In this document: piece after piece, positions 1 to 9,516 of the stretch
Numbering within the stretch: the first letter of the stretch is position 1
How the letters are laid out: every line of letters starts with the position of its first letter
Assembly (NCBI RefSeq): GCF_000485595.1
Contig: NW_014577575.1
Location: forward strand, 91,115-113,016
Reading direction: 5' to 3'
DNA from: Priapulus caudatus
Lineage: Eukaryota; Priapulida; Priapulimorpha; Priapulimorphida; Priapulidae
DNA length: 21,902 bases
Translations under genes and position numbers: made by a program
Notes under the pieces: model-generated
Told to the model about the DNA's origin: nothing
Database searches by the model: none
The model's input: the letters and a program-made list of their open reading frames with translations, nothing else

Positions 1-36
1 CCGGCAGTACCCTGGGGGACATAGACCCTATGAGCA
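1..36. repeat. Inverted partner of the repeat at 7444-7480
   Basis: The sequence CCGGCAGTACCCTGGGGGAC and the following ATAGACCCTATGAGC is matched by the reverse complement of 7444-7480 with about two differences. Related direct copies start at 9921 (CCGGCAGTACGGCCCGGGGG) and near 8128. It belongs to the fold-back family described at 7290. Confidence 0.7.
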
Positions 37-39
37 TTA

Positions 40-155
40 CTTATACTTACGTTTGTACGCGTTCGCATGGGTGTGTGTGTTACCGTTGCTGTCTCTGATG
101 ATATTCTATTCTATTTATTTACGTTATATGTTAGCGTACATGATGTGTATGATAC
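40..155 (+). repeat. Degenerate repeat related to 1279-1500
   Basis: TATACTT..GTGTGTTACCGTTGCTG...TATTTAC and TTAGCGTACATGATGTGTAT follow the same order as in 1279-1391 (ACCCTTGCTGCC, TTAGCGTACATCGTGTGTAT). A third, shorter relative is at 1409-1500. The repeat is about 110 bp and has no coding potential that I trust. Confidence 0.55.
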
Positions 156-565
156 TGACATACAGGTTTTTTTTTACACTTATTAGTCTATACTCGCGAA
201 ATGGGCGCCTTCGGCGGCCATATTCGCTCGTTACGCTGACGAGACTACGATGATTTCTCTAAATCCCGGCCCGATTCATAGTAATCTCTTAGTAAAATAT
301 TGACTTGATACGAAGACAATAATACAAGGATCCTGCTACTAACATAACATTTTCTGTCCCGGTATATTCATTTCTATATAAAACACTTTGTACACACCTT
401 CTAATCCATTGTTTTTCTCTTCAAATTAAGGCTAATATAATATACGGAACCCGCTTAATAGGATTATCTTTGGCCCGTATAAGTTTCGTACTAACGGGGT
501 GCGACTGTAGTAATGAATAGTAGTAATTGAATGCAGAGTTTAGGCTTTCCAGTAATTGTATCTAT
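156..565. other. AT-rich non-coding sequence
   Basis: No gene, RNA or repeat recognised between the degenerate repeat and the GT/GC tract. Confidence 0.6.
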
Positions 566-667
566 TGCGTGCGTGCGTGCGTGCGTGTGTGTGCGTGTGC
601 GCGTGCGCGTGCGTGTGTGCCAGTGCGTGTGCGTGTGCGTGCGCGTGCGCGTGCGCGTGTGTGTGTG
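566..667. repeat. (GCGTGT)n alternating purine-pyrimidine tract
   Basis: About 100 bp of GCGT, GTGC and GT dinucleotide alternation, interrupted once by CCAG. Strict alternation of purine and pyrimidine with many CG and TG steps is the classic Z-DNA-prone composition. It stays open in several frames only because it lacks stops. Confidence 0.9.
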
Positions 668-749
668 GACCTTAGGGGGCGGTGGAACCCTATTGATTTT
701 GAGTGCTTTTCACCCAAGGTCAAGGGTCACAGGTTCACATTTGATGAAT

Positions 750-800
750 GGATATATATAGATAGATAGATAGAAAAATAGATAGATTGATAGATAAATA
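750..800. repeat. (GATA)n microsatellite
   Basis: GATATATATAGATAGATAGA and degenerate continuation, just upstream of the dispersed repeat at 807. Confidence 0.85.
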
Positions 801-806
801 TGCGCT

Positions 807-962
807 GAGTGCGAGCATGCAGGTGGGGAAGGACTTGATTCCACAGCCAGCGCGTGTGCCCTGGCGAATCCACTGCAAGGTTACGTGACAGACTACTGTA
901 TCCCTTAGCCTGTGGTTGCGTGTTTGTAAGTCTACAGCCAGCGCACCTAGCGGAAGTGAACT
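807..962 (+). repeat. Dispersed repeat, long copy (partner at 14981)
   Basis: GAGTGCGAGCATGCAGGTGG at the start and CTTAGCCTG, CGTGTTTGTAA, GCACCTAGCGGAAGTGAACT at the end match 14981-15084 in order. This copy has about 50 bp in the middle that the other lacks. It may be a SINE-like element; no poly-A or target duplication is clear. Confidence 0.7.
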
Positions 963-999
963 CAATCGTGCATGTTTTCCAGGGAGATTTTCCATTAAA

Positions 1000-1663
1000 T
1001 TTTCTAAATATGGTTTTTTTAAACATTTAACTCAGTAAATAACAAAAAGCAAAGTGTTAGAGTCGAACCTGATGCGTAGGAATGAAGCACGAAAAATTTC
1101 AGCCGGATTCGTGCACGCGCCTAGAAGTTATGCCGGAACAAACAGAACGACACTACTCAAATTATTAGATAGAAGATGCGTCTGTGTTACCCTTGATGTC
1201 TTATATAATCTTCGATCACTTATTTACGGCATATTCGCGTGCGTAGAGTGTATGCTACTACCACAGTCTAGCATTTGCTTATACTTGTTAATCTATTATG
1301 GTGCGTGTACCTGTTTAACCCTTGCTGCCTGGATGGTTATCTATTATTTAATTACCCTATATTAGCGTACATCGTGTGTATGATTATGCTACATGTGTCT
1401 ATGTATAAGTTATACTTGCTGCCCTAGATGGTGCGTCTACCACTTATTTACGATGTATCAGCGTGCATACTAGCGTGTGTAAACGTTGCTGCTTACATGT
1501 GTGTGTAGGTGTGCGTGCATGTGTGTGCGTGGGGGCTGGTTAATGTTTTCAGAGGTGGAATTCGATATAGAGGATGAGTAGTACTGATAGAGGTGACCCG
1601 CGGTTATTAGCTATGCACGTGTGTGAATGTGTGAATGTATGTTCACCATGCAGGTGTAGACTA
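1000..1663. other. Non-coding with degenerate 110-bp repeats
   Basis: Two relatives of the 40-155 repeat lie at 1279-1391 and 1409-1500. Short TG-rich runs follow to 1540. No gene is supported. Confidence 0.55.
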
Positions 1664-2480
1664 TAAGCTTACGTAACGCGGGGGAGGGTATTACTGCATG
1701 TGTGTGTTCATTAGGTGTTTGTTCGTATAGATGAGATCATGAGATTACGTAACGCGGGGTATTACTGTAAGTGTGTGTTCATTAGGTGTTTGTTCGTAGA
1801 TGAGATTACGTAACGCGGGGTATTACTGTAAGTGTGTGTTCATTAGGTGTTTGTTCGTAGATGAGATTACGTAACGCGGGGTATTACTGTAAGTGTGTGT
1901 TCATTAGGTGTTTGTTTGTAGATGAGATTACGTAACGTGGGGTATTACTGTATGACTGTATGTGTGTGTTCATTAGGTGTTTGTTTGTAGATGAGATTAC
2001 GTAACGCGGGGTATTACTATGTGTGTGTTTATTAGGTGTTTGTTCGTAGATGTGATTACGTAACGTGGGGTATTACTGTATGACTGTATGTGTGTGTTCA
2101 TTAGGTGTTTGTTCGTACACGAGCTTACGTAACGCGGGGGTATTACTGTATGTGTGTGTTCATTAGGTGTTTGTTCGTAGATGAGATTACGTAACGCGGG
2201 GGTTTTACATTGTGTGTGTTCATTAGGTGTGTTCGTACACGAGCTTACGTAACGCGGGGGTATTACTGTATGTGTGTGTTCATTAGGTGTTTGTTCGTAC
2301 ACGAGCTTACGTAACGCGGGGGTATTACTGTATGTGTGTGTTCATTAGGTGTGTGCTAACGCGTGGTATGAAATCACGGTGATATAAACAACTGCTCGGG
2401 GTTTTACATTGTGTGTGTTCATTAAGGCTCGTGTTGCGGCTTACGACACGAGCTTACGTAACGCGGGGTTAGTTACTGTA
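1664..2480. repeat. 61-bp minisatellite (about 12 units)
   Basis: The unit is near GATTACGTAACGCGGGGTAT, then TACTGTAAGTGTGTGTTCAT, then TAGGTGTTTGTTCGTAGATG. Copies at 1745 and 1806 are exactly 61 bp apart, and further copies lie near 1868, 1929, 1997, 2056, 2124, 2187, 2247 and 2308. The last ~130 bp is a broken copy containing an unrelated insertion. Each unit has the palindrome TACGTA next to CGCGGGG. Internal units are almost identical while edge units diverge. Confidence 0.92.
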
Positions 2481-3804
2481 TGTGTGTTCATTACGACAGG
2501 CCACCTGTGTCCTGTTCGTCGATGAACTACCGGACAGATTATATACGATAGACGTATACACTGAAGTAACAGAATCGCTCAGTGTATGCGGTCAAGTCGC
2601 CGAACCCACAAAGTTCGTACTCGGCGCATATGCTAATCGAAGCGTCTTAGATTCATCTTAGATTCTTTCGTGAGCTGATATATATATTATGGGTATGAGT
2701 AAACCGGTGTAATCTCAGTTCCAGGAGAGGCACTCGCGAATTACAGGACTAATATAATAAGGTATTTAATTAGGCTAGTCTAGATTAATAATAATTAGGT
2801 TACTATAAATTTTATTACTGTGTTCCCGACTATGGATACTGCTGCTACGACCATTAACTCAATATCGCACGTGGCTATCCGTACGTAAGAACGTTGCATT
2901 TTTTCTATGAGGCTTATCGGATCATATCCGCGATCATGCAAAGCGCCGGCGGACAGTGCCAAGTTGCCAGACCATAATGCACTGCGATACGGACCTGTCA
3001 TGGCTGATGCGTTGTGAGAAGATTAACTAGAATTGGGCAGGAATTCTCCTCGTTTGAACAGTTGTCGAATGCAATGCAAGCAATATAAAAGAACACACAA
3101 CAGTTTCAGCTAATTGTGTACATCCGCAGGCAGTAGATACGTTAAAAAACTCCGAAAGGAAGCGGCTCCTAATCGTTATTTTAGTGATATAGTTGAGGTA
3201 CACAACTGGCAGTACTGTACTCAGGTGTAAAGCAGCGAGGACGAAATGCCAGTTTCTTCTATGCGAAAGGAAAACGTCCAAAGGCAAAGGTAGGGCTATG
3301 TTAGAGATAACTAATTTACCGCAATTCAGACATCACAAATGTTAGGTGTAATTTTATCTAAAGTTTAAATGATTGTACCAAGTACTATCATACGCTCTTG
3401 CGGCTAGCAGCGCTATCATTCTTCAAAGAGTTACATGTGCCGGGCCGGCCCACGACACAGGCCTGGCAGCAGCAGGGCTATTAGTATCTAGCGGTTACTA
3501 GTTATGATATACTAAATCGCAGCTAATTAGCAATTGAACAGCAACTCCAACATATGTGTCCCTCGTATATTGTAGAGGGGTTTCTGGCCGTGCTACCCAT
3601 CTGCCATCGCGAGTATCCCTGTGCGGTAGCGAAGGGCTGTATTGTAGTGCTGAGTTACAAATATCAATAACTGCAAATTTCTGATTGCGTGTGTTAGTAT
3701 TCATATATGTTCTTTATTGCTCATTAGGCCTTATTATTCTATTCCAGCAAACTTATCTAATGGATTGTGCCCGTTCAGTGGCGTGACAATACGGCCAACT
3801 TCAG
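2481..3804. other. No gene recognised
   Basis: Mixed-composition DNA with many stops in all frames. A 68-codon minus-strand frame at 2795-3001 has an acceptor-like stretch before its ATG but no family resemblance. A GC-rich inverted motif CCGGGCCGGCCC sits at 3440. Confidence 0.5.
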
Positions 3805-4029
3805 ATGGATAAAAAGCTTCTTGTGAAAACTAGCACGACCGACTACAGTGACATGCGACGGCAACAGCTCGGCGAGCTAATCCTTTGAGCCTATTTTACA
3901 GTTGGTCATGGCCCCCACGGTACGCACGCGTCCCAGCGCACAATGCAGCAGCAGCTGTTGGCAGCTCCAATCGCCCAGCGAGCCACCCCGGCATCCGCCG
4001 AGGGAAGAAGAGTGCGCAAGAGTCGTTAG
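3805..4029 (+). pseudogene. Coding-like segment interrupted by one in-frame TGA
   Basis: A GC-richer stretch in otherwise AT-rich DNA reads MDKKLLVKTSTTDYSDMRRQ and then QLGELIL, meets TGA at 3886-3888, and continues in the same frame as AYFTVGHGPHGTHASQ, RTMQQQLLAAPIAQRATPAS, AEGRRVRKSR and a TAG. CAG precedes the ATG and TTTTACAG precedes GGTCATGGC, so either point could be a splice acceptor; the second would remove the TGA from the message. I do not recognise the protein. Readings are a decayed gene copy, two exons, or chance. Frames of this length occur by chance in this window, so confidence is low. Confidence 0.25.
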
Positions 4030-4090
4030 TCAGCTGCCTTTTGTTTCAAGTTAGGGCGGGTTATACAATTCGGTTTTCTGGGCACAGTAA

Positions 4091-4246
4091 ATGGAGAATC
4101 ATGTCGTAGCGTTTAAGGCCAAGACGACACTTGCAGCGACGGACCGTAACGACAAAAGCTTTGGCGGCGACTGGCGCAAACACACTGCGAGCGAGACAGC
4201 GACCGCGTTCAAGTCAAAGTTCACCAGCAGCTCGCCACAGTGGTAG
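4091..4246 (+). CDS. Candidate 51-residue small ORF
   Basis: ATG at 4091 follows a TAA and opens a frame encoding MENHVVAFKAKTTLAATDRN, DKSFGGDWRKHTASETATAF, KSKFTSSSPQW and TAG. The peptide is basic and hydrophilic, rich in Thr, Ala, Lys and Ser, with no signal peptide or membrane segment. It lies 61 bp after the TAG of the coding-like segment at 3805-4029, in another frame. Both sit in the same GC-raised island of about 450 bp. They could be parts of one decayed gene with a frameshift. I recognise no family. Confidence 0.25.
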   Translation: MENHVVAFKAKTTLAATDRNDKSFGGDWRKHTASETATAFKSKFTSSSPQW

Positions 4247-4249
4247 CAC

Positions 4250-4984
4250 ATCATCACATGAAAAAGCGGCAAAAACTTCAATGGGCGCTGGCTTAAAGGC
4301 TGTGTATATGCGAGTTTTTTGCTCAGAAAAACTAAAATATAGCTGAATATAGTCTCACCTGGGCAGAGGATAATATCACTGATATATATCAACATTCAAC
4401 AACACAGAAGATTTGATATGCAGTTATAGCATAGAAAAATTGATTTGACGCACATCATACCAGCTCGAGCGAATATTAGCCGTATGCGCGAGCTATGCAA
4501 AAATACAATGGCGCCGTTCAAACGAAGTGCATAATTAAAACAAAAGGGCATGCAATTCTGTGTGGTAAATATTATTTGACTTTTTTATGTCAATAATTTC
4601 ATACAGAGGCAGCTTGTCTGTGCATTCGTCATTTTACGAGTGTTACTAATCCGACATGGTAATCCACATAGCTTATCTAATAACAGACTTTACGCGGTAT
4701 TAGTACTACACGCTGTTTACGTCTAGTAATGACCTCTTGTGTTTACACTGACGTCTGATTTCTATGGTGCGAGGGCGGTACGGGGGGGGGCGATGGCCAT
4801 TACTGCACGTGATAGATGTCTCGCGGGCTACCGGGCGAGAAAGTCGGGACGAGAGATAGGGCTAACGGTAAACAAGAACCAATGCAAGGTTAATTTGTAA
4901 TTGTGGGCATGATTTGGTGAATAGCGAAAGATGTTCCAAGGCAGGGTTCTCCGCACTGTCTGCCGCTAACGGGGGGCGTGCCGC
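4250..4984. other. No gene recognised
   Basis: AT-rich to 4750, then a G run (GGTACGGGGGGGGGCGATGG) and a GC-richer stretch. No repeat or RNA identified. Confidence 0.5.
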
Positions 4985-5083
4985 GCCCGGTCGTTTTGGA
5001 AAATCTCCGCGCCCCCCCGTTTGAATCGTTGCGGCCCCCGACGTTTTAAATTACTCCGCACCCGTTTGGAAACTTCGCACCAC
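4985..5083. repeat. Degenerate ~25-bp tandem repeat
   Basis: Four to five diverged units alternate CGTTTTGGAAAATC-, CGTTTGAATCGTTGC- or CGTTTTAAATTAC-like blocks with C-runs such as CGCCCCC. They read as one short tandem array that has decayed. Confidence 0.5.
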
Positions 5084-5329
5084 AATATAAAAGTTTGAGC
5101 GAGCGGGCCGGATCGATACCATGCAGAATTGCCGTAAGAGCAGGGCTATCTGACAGCATGCACTGCAGACAGTACAGAAGTTTACATGCTGACAAGTGCA
5201 GCAGTTCAACGGGCTGTGACTAACTGTACACCGTACTGCGGCTATCTATATATACAAGAAACCCAAATACCGTCTATCGTGTGGTGGCGATTTACCCATT
5301 AATTATATAGGTCGTACGGTAAAAATACA

Positions 5330-5442
5330 CCGGCCCCGAACTCCCGCTAGTTTGCCCCGCGCTCAGCGCCCTCCCCGCTAGGTTTCCCGCCCCCGCTACC
5401 CCTCCCCTCCCCCGCCCCTGCCACTCCCCTCCCCCATGTTTG
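5330..5442. repeat. C-rich tract
   Basis: Repeated CCCCGC/CCCTCCCC runs. The minus strand is G-rich with many GGG blocks (i-motif or G-quadruplex potential). It could be a CpG-rich promoter-proximal patch, but no gene start is seen next to it. Confidence 0.55.
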
Positions 5443-6920
5443 AATTCATCCTGGGAGAAACCTGGCAAGGCATTTTATCGTTCCTCAGACTAATGTGGCT
5501 GTTACTCAAGGCAAGTAACGGTAGTGGCACATGAAAGTGGGGAAACACTTACGAATTAACTTTCGCAGATAATTCACTTTTCAATAAGCATGGCTGCCTA
5601 TACAAAACTCTCTAGCCACGGACTAGCTAGGCTCATCATTCCGGATAATTAGATAGGTAAAGTTACCAAATATATCGGCATGGTGCACCCAAATTATCAC
5701 TGATATAACTAAGTATTGCGTAGATGTGGCGTCTGAGCTTGCTACACGGCTTTGCCACGGCTTGGGAACCTAGACTGCCTTTTCGCGGTCCCGCCCCCCG
5801 TCAATTGTTGTGACATGCATCGGCGAGTTTAGGCGGGCCGGAGACGCATTATGGGTTATGACGTAATCGTAATGTCAACCGTGTCGCTGGAACGGCTGGC
5901 GATTGCTATTTCGTAAAGTGGTGCGCTGGCGACTGTCGCTAGAGAATAGAAACGTTTCGCTAAATATTTTTGTCATGCGAGGTTGTGCGCCGGTCCGTTG
6001 TCCGTGGTGCGTGGCAATGTCATAGGAACCAATAGTTTCTAAACTTTTCTGAATAAGTCGTTACGGTGCGGTCGCTGTCGCTGGGCAGTGTGTCTGGCCT
6101 GCTTTAGTCTGTATTCCGGATTGCGGGTGTATTATGAGGAAACGATTTTGGGCAGCGATGCTAGACGAATGTACTGTAGTACGATTTTGAGCTCAAGTTG
6201 GTTGAGATTACACGTAGTACAGCGTAGGTATTCATAAGGATAGTAAATGACGAATTTCGCGCTTGTTACTTGAAGTCACACTCCTTCCGCTATTATCTAC
6301 TTCTGGTCTATGATGTATCTAGATTTGCTAGAAATGTAACTGACAATTGCACATTCAGCAGCTGTAGTACGATGCGCCCGATACGGGTCTTGTTAGAAGT
6401 GTTGGGCAAGGTGTTTATGGGCAGGTGCTGCATATGGCCGTATGAAACTGGGCGCAGTCTAGGATGCGATTTGTGCCGACTGGTATGCGTGGTTGGCCGA
6501 ATGTGTCATGCTCATAGTAATGTGGCAACGAAAATATGGGTAATTATGAGTTTTGAAATTAGAAATAGTTTGAAATTGTGTTGTGTTTTTACGCCATTTA
6601 TCTGCTGCATTTGGGCGCAATAAGAGTGGCATGGCATTACACTATGCTATTGTGATAAAAGCATGTTACTAATATGATCTCAGCTTGTTTCCTGTGGGCA
6701 GTGCAAATCAGTCTAAAGCATTTAGTTTAACATTTCTGTAATATATTTGTATGATAATGGCATTGCGTTTTACCACTTTATTTGCTTAATTTTGGTAGTT
6801 TACATAAAATCTGATCTTAACCTTGTTATACTGGTATAGTCTATTCTGTCGCTAAATTGTTGAGCTTTCAGTTTTACATTGTGTGATATAAAAAGTAAAA
6901 ATTTACGGGCACAAAAGATG
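5443..6920. other. No supported gene
   Basis: Between 5820 and 6130 the DNA is CpG-rich (GTCGCTGG, GGCGACTGTCGC), which could be a fragment of a CpG island. A 117-codon plus-strand frame at 6270-6623 starts only with TTG, is cysteine-rich and resembles nothing I know. From 6624 the DNA is AT-rich. Confidence 0.45.
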
Positions 6921-6972
6921 TTTTTTTTTTTTAGGCTTGACGATCTGCAGCGATATCTGGGCGGCGAAGCGC

Positions 6973-7194
6973 TCAACGCCGCGTAGCGGCCCTTTTGGCA
7001 ATTTCGGGTGCGCTCTCGGACGCAAGTATTAGCGTTTTCCTTTCTAGGGTTAGCTTGAAGGGCGCGCTTTTCGATGAATTGAGCAGTTCTTGCGCATGCA
7101 GGCGAGGGATCTCACTACCGCATGTGCACGCATAAATGACTAATTTTAGTTTTATTAAAACAAGACGTTTCAGGGCACGTGATTTTGTAATCAT
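6973..7194 (-). CDS. Candidate minus-strand ORF near a short A-tract
   Basis: Reads MITKSRALKRLVLIKLKLVI, YACTCGSEIPRLHAQELLNS, SKSAPFKLTLERKTLILASE and SAPEIAKRAATRR, stop. The second half is well balanced in amino acids and more GC-rich than its surroundings. Forty bases after the stop, still on the minus strand, there is a run of 12 A (6921-6932), as would follow a processed copy. No domain is recognised. It is about as likely to be chance as real. Confidence 0.2.
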   Translation of the reverse strand: MITKSRALKRLVLIKLKLVIYACTCGSEIPRLHAQELLNSSKSAPFKLTLERKTLILASESAPEIAKRAATRR

Positions 7195-7289
7195 GCCAAT
7201 GGATTTGGGAGGTATGGCAGGCCGGCTAGCTGCGAAGTATTAGCATAATTGCTTGATTGGCTATTGTTTGTGCTGCTAGAGGGCCATAT

Positions 7290-7510
7290 ACGTAGGCTTA
7301 GCTCTAGTAGTAGTAGTACTAGTAGTACTATACTACTATAGCCCGCGTACAGTTGCCGCTGGCTACTGTCACTGCCACTGCCACTGCCGCTGCCAGCGGC
7401 AACTGTTTGCGGGCTATAGTACTAGAGCTAACCTAGGCTATACTACCACTAGCGCTCATAGGGTCTATGTCCCCCCAGCGTACTGCCGGAACGTACCCTG
7501 GTACGGTCGC
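7290..7510. repeat. Fold-back element with 27-bp hairpin arms
   Basis: CTATAGCCCGCGTACAGTTG plus CCGCTGG (7336-7362) pairs with the reverse complement of 7393-7419, differing only in a GT/AA step. The outer arms TAGGCTTAGCTCTAGTA (7293-7309) and 7420-7436 continue the palindrome after a TAG/TAC-rich interruption. The loop is an (ACTGCC)n repeat. The same modules recur at 8150-8270, 8460-8530 and 9720-9960. Confidence 0.8.
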
Positions 7511-7603
7511 GGTATAACGGCGGAACGACGCCTAGCTGGTGCAATATTTGATATGGTAGGGTTAGGATTAGGTAAGTGATGTCCAGCGAATCATCGCTTA
7601 TAG

Positions 7604-8006
7604 CTCAGCATCATCGGTTGAACAGTGGCTCGAACCAAGCGCTTGGTTATCAAAATCCATAATCGATTTCATCAACAACAACAAAAAATTTAAACTTGAA
7701 CAAGAAAACTTGGAAAAGTGATGAGAATCAAAGATATCATCGCTACTATACAAGTTATCCTTGATTAACAACTACTACATGTATTTACACACAAGTAGTA
7801 AAGCAGTGGGCAAAAGCAAACAGTAAACAGGCTATACATGCACAACACGAGCGTACATGCGCACGACGTTAGCCGCAGCACACAGGCATTCAACTGACCC
7901 CCCGAGCAAGCCTGATTGTAAGCTGATCATCGGTTACTTGGTCCAACCGATGATTGATTAGCGCAAATTAGCAAACGGCGTTGAAAATAAAAAAAAAAAA
8001 AAAAAA
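7604..8006 (+). repeat. Dispersed repeat, copy A
   Basis: Shares the 18082-18390 sequence: CATCGGTTGAACAGTGGCTC, ATCAAAATCCATAATC, CATCAACAACAACAAAAA, and AAACAGTAAACAGG. The 3' part holds a 10-bp perfect hairpin, ATCATCGGTT at 7927 and AACCGATGAT at 7945. The head also begins ATCATCGGTTG, so the element has short inverted ends. It is followed by a run of about 20 A (7987-8006). A non-autonomous retroposon or a small DNA element would both fit. Confidence 0.7.
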
Positions 8007-8009
8007 CTA

Positions 8010-8270
8010 GATTAGGGTTAGGGTTTAGGAGTAGGCACGTAGCGACTGCCAGCTAGTACTCGTTAGTGGAGTAAGCGAGTAACGGTACGCATAATTAGAG
8101 TAGTCCCGAGGTACTTCGGGCACGTACCCGCGGGGAAAGGGCATAGACCCTGCTCAGCTATACTAGGCTCGGCTTAGGCGGGCTTACACTTAGGCAGTTG
8201 CCGCAGGCTTGCCGCAGACTGTACTGGCGGGCTATAGGGGGCAGTACTACTACTAGAGCTACCTACATGA
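8010..8270 (+). repeat. Fold-back family, second copy
   Basis: It begins ATTAGGGTTAGGGTTTAGGA, then GCGACTGCC..., CTCGTTAGTGGAGTAAGCGA, CGGGGAAAGGGCATAGACCC, GGCAGTTGCCGCAGGC and GCGGGCTATAGG, ending CTACTACTAGAGCTAC. The order matches the reverse strand of 7290-7560 and the plus strand of 9783-9960. The start carries two TTAGGG units. Confidence 0.65.
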
Positions 8271-8449
8271 TGTAAATATACTTTAGGCCCTAAATTAGGG
8301 CTATAGTTAGCCGGACGTGGCTGTGCGACTTATTGTCTATACAGCCTGACACGCTTCCATATAAAAAACCTATCACCTATGAGGCTATATGTAGCTCCAA
8401 GAAACGGTCATACATCAAGAGAGCGTATGTTTACGTTAAGTCACACAGC

Positions 8450-8535
8450 CTGGTCGGGCTATATAACCTATGCAGATCTAGCTCTAATAGTAGTAGTCTA
8501 TATAGCCCGTGTAGAGTACTACAGCTAATTAATGC
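8450..8535 (+). repeat. Fragment of the fold-back family
   Basis: GGGCTATATAACCTATGCAG, CTAGCTCTAATAGTAGTAGT and CTATATAGCCCGTG reproduce the outer arms of the 7290 element with a shorter centre. Confidence 0.5.
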
Positions 8536-8980
8536 AGATCTAGATGAATTACTCTGTATATATATCTCAAATCTATTCTATCGTTTGACTTTCGTTGTTT
8601 GAAATATGAACGTTAACTAGCTCACAGTTGTCCTGCTTCTAAACTAGAGTGTACAGTAAAACTTGCATAAGTCATCATCGCCTAAGCCGTCATTATGTGC
8701 AAGTTGTCGATCGCCCTCAGACAGGTCCCATGTAATACAAACAACAGTAATTTCCCATCTGTAAGTCGCATCAGACAACAGAGCCGTATATCATTTTGGC
8801 TATGTTAACGTAGTTTGTTCGGAGAGCAGCGGCCATTGCAGATTAGGGGCCGTATGTTTTTAGGCAAGTGTTCCAAGAAAATTGGCAGACACTGCACTGC
8901 AAATAATCTTGCATGTCCAAACATGTAATCAACAGGCGGTGTGTTAGCAGATAAGCCAGCGTGTGCGGCGCTTGCCGCTA
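8536..8980. other. No gene recognised
   Basis: AT-rich sequence without recognised elements, ending at a poly-A tract. Confidence 0.5.
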
Positions 8981-8989
8981 AGTGCGTAG

Positions 8990-9015
8990 AAAAAAAAAAA
9001 AAAAAAAAAAAAAAA
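8990..9015. repeat. Poly-A tract
   Basis: About 26 consecutive A followed by GAAAGAAATG. It could be the tail of a retroposed copy, but no body or target duplication is clear. Confidence 0.8.
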
Positions 9016-9358
9016 GAAAGAAATGTACGTGCGTTAAGGGGCGGCGGACAGCACTAGGGCGATTTTAGGCGATCTAGATCGGGGCGACTTTATCGGCCCA
9101 AGTTGCTATGGCGGCGCCGAGTCGAGTGAGACATCACGCGATTTAGTCGCGCGACTGAGATTATGCCCGGATACCTATCAAAACGTTTTGATCGATGCGA
9201 TTGAATGGGCGCAATAGCACCCATGTCCTGCTATCGAGTATGAATGTGGTGCGAACTGACGTCGTGTGTGGAGGCATGTTTAAATGGTGTGAGGGCAGGC
9301 ACCTGGATGGGAAGCCCTAGCATATAAGTCGAGAAATGACGCTTACCACGTATGTCGT

Positions 9359-9360
<2 letters not shown>
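9016..9360. other. CpG-rich unique sequence
   Basis: GC-richer DNA with many CG dinucleotides (GGGGCGGCGGACAG, TATGGCGGCGCCGAGTCGAG). No gene recognised. Confidence 0.45.
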
Positions 9361-9399
<39 letters not shown>

Positions 9400-9516
9400 T
9401 TCTTATTTCTTTTTTTATTTTTTTTTTTTTTTTTATTTTTTTATCTTTTTTTTTTTTATTTTTTTATTTTTTTTTTATTTTTTTTTTTTTATTTTATTTT
9501 TTTTTTCTTTTTTTTC
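9361..9516. repeat. Poly-T/T-rich tract
   Basis: A 37-base T homopolymer followed by about 120 bp of T runs broken by single A or C. The minus strand is poly-A. It reads as poly-Phe in open frames, which are not genes. Confidence 0.95.

Noticed and set aside
1997-2302. 101-codon minus-strand frame with a repeated NEHTHTVIPPRYV-like unit
   Set aside because: Translation of the 61-bp minisatellite; 61 is not a multiple of three, so the repeated peptide is maintained only by chance indels.
2795-3001. 68-codon minus-strand frame beginning MTGPYRSALWSGN, preceded by an acceptor-like CATCAG
   Set aside because: Composition is plausible but length is within chance and I recognise no family.
6270-6623. 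117-codon plus-strand frame
   Set aside because: Starts only with TTG, is Cys-rich with no recognisable domain, sits in AT-rich DNA and has no splice or promoter support.
7900-7960. Possible Helitron 3' hairpin in the dispersed element
   Set aside because: The hairpin is real, but no CTRR terminus and no TC start were seen.
8333-8602. 89-codon plus-strand frame
   Set aside because: Starts with TTG and runs through a fold-back repeat fragment.
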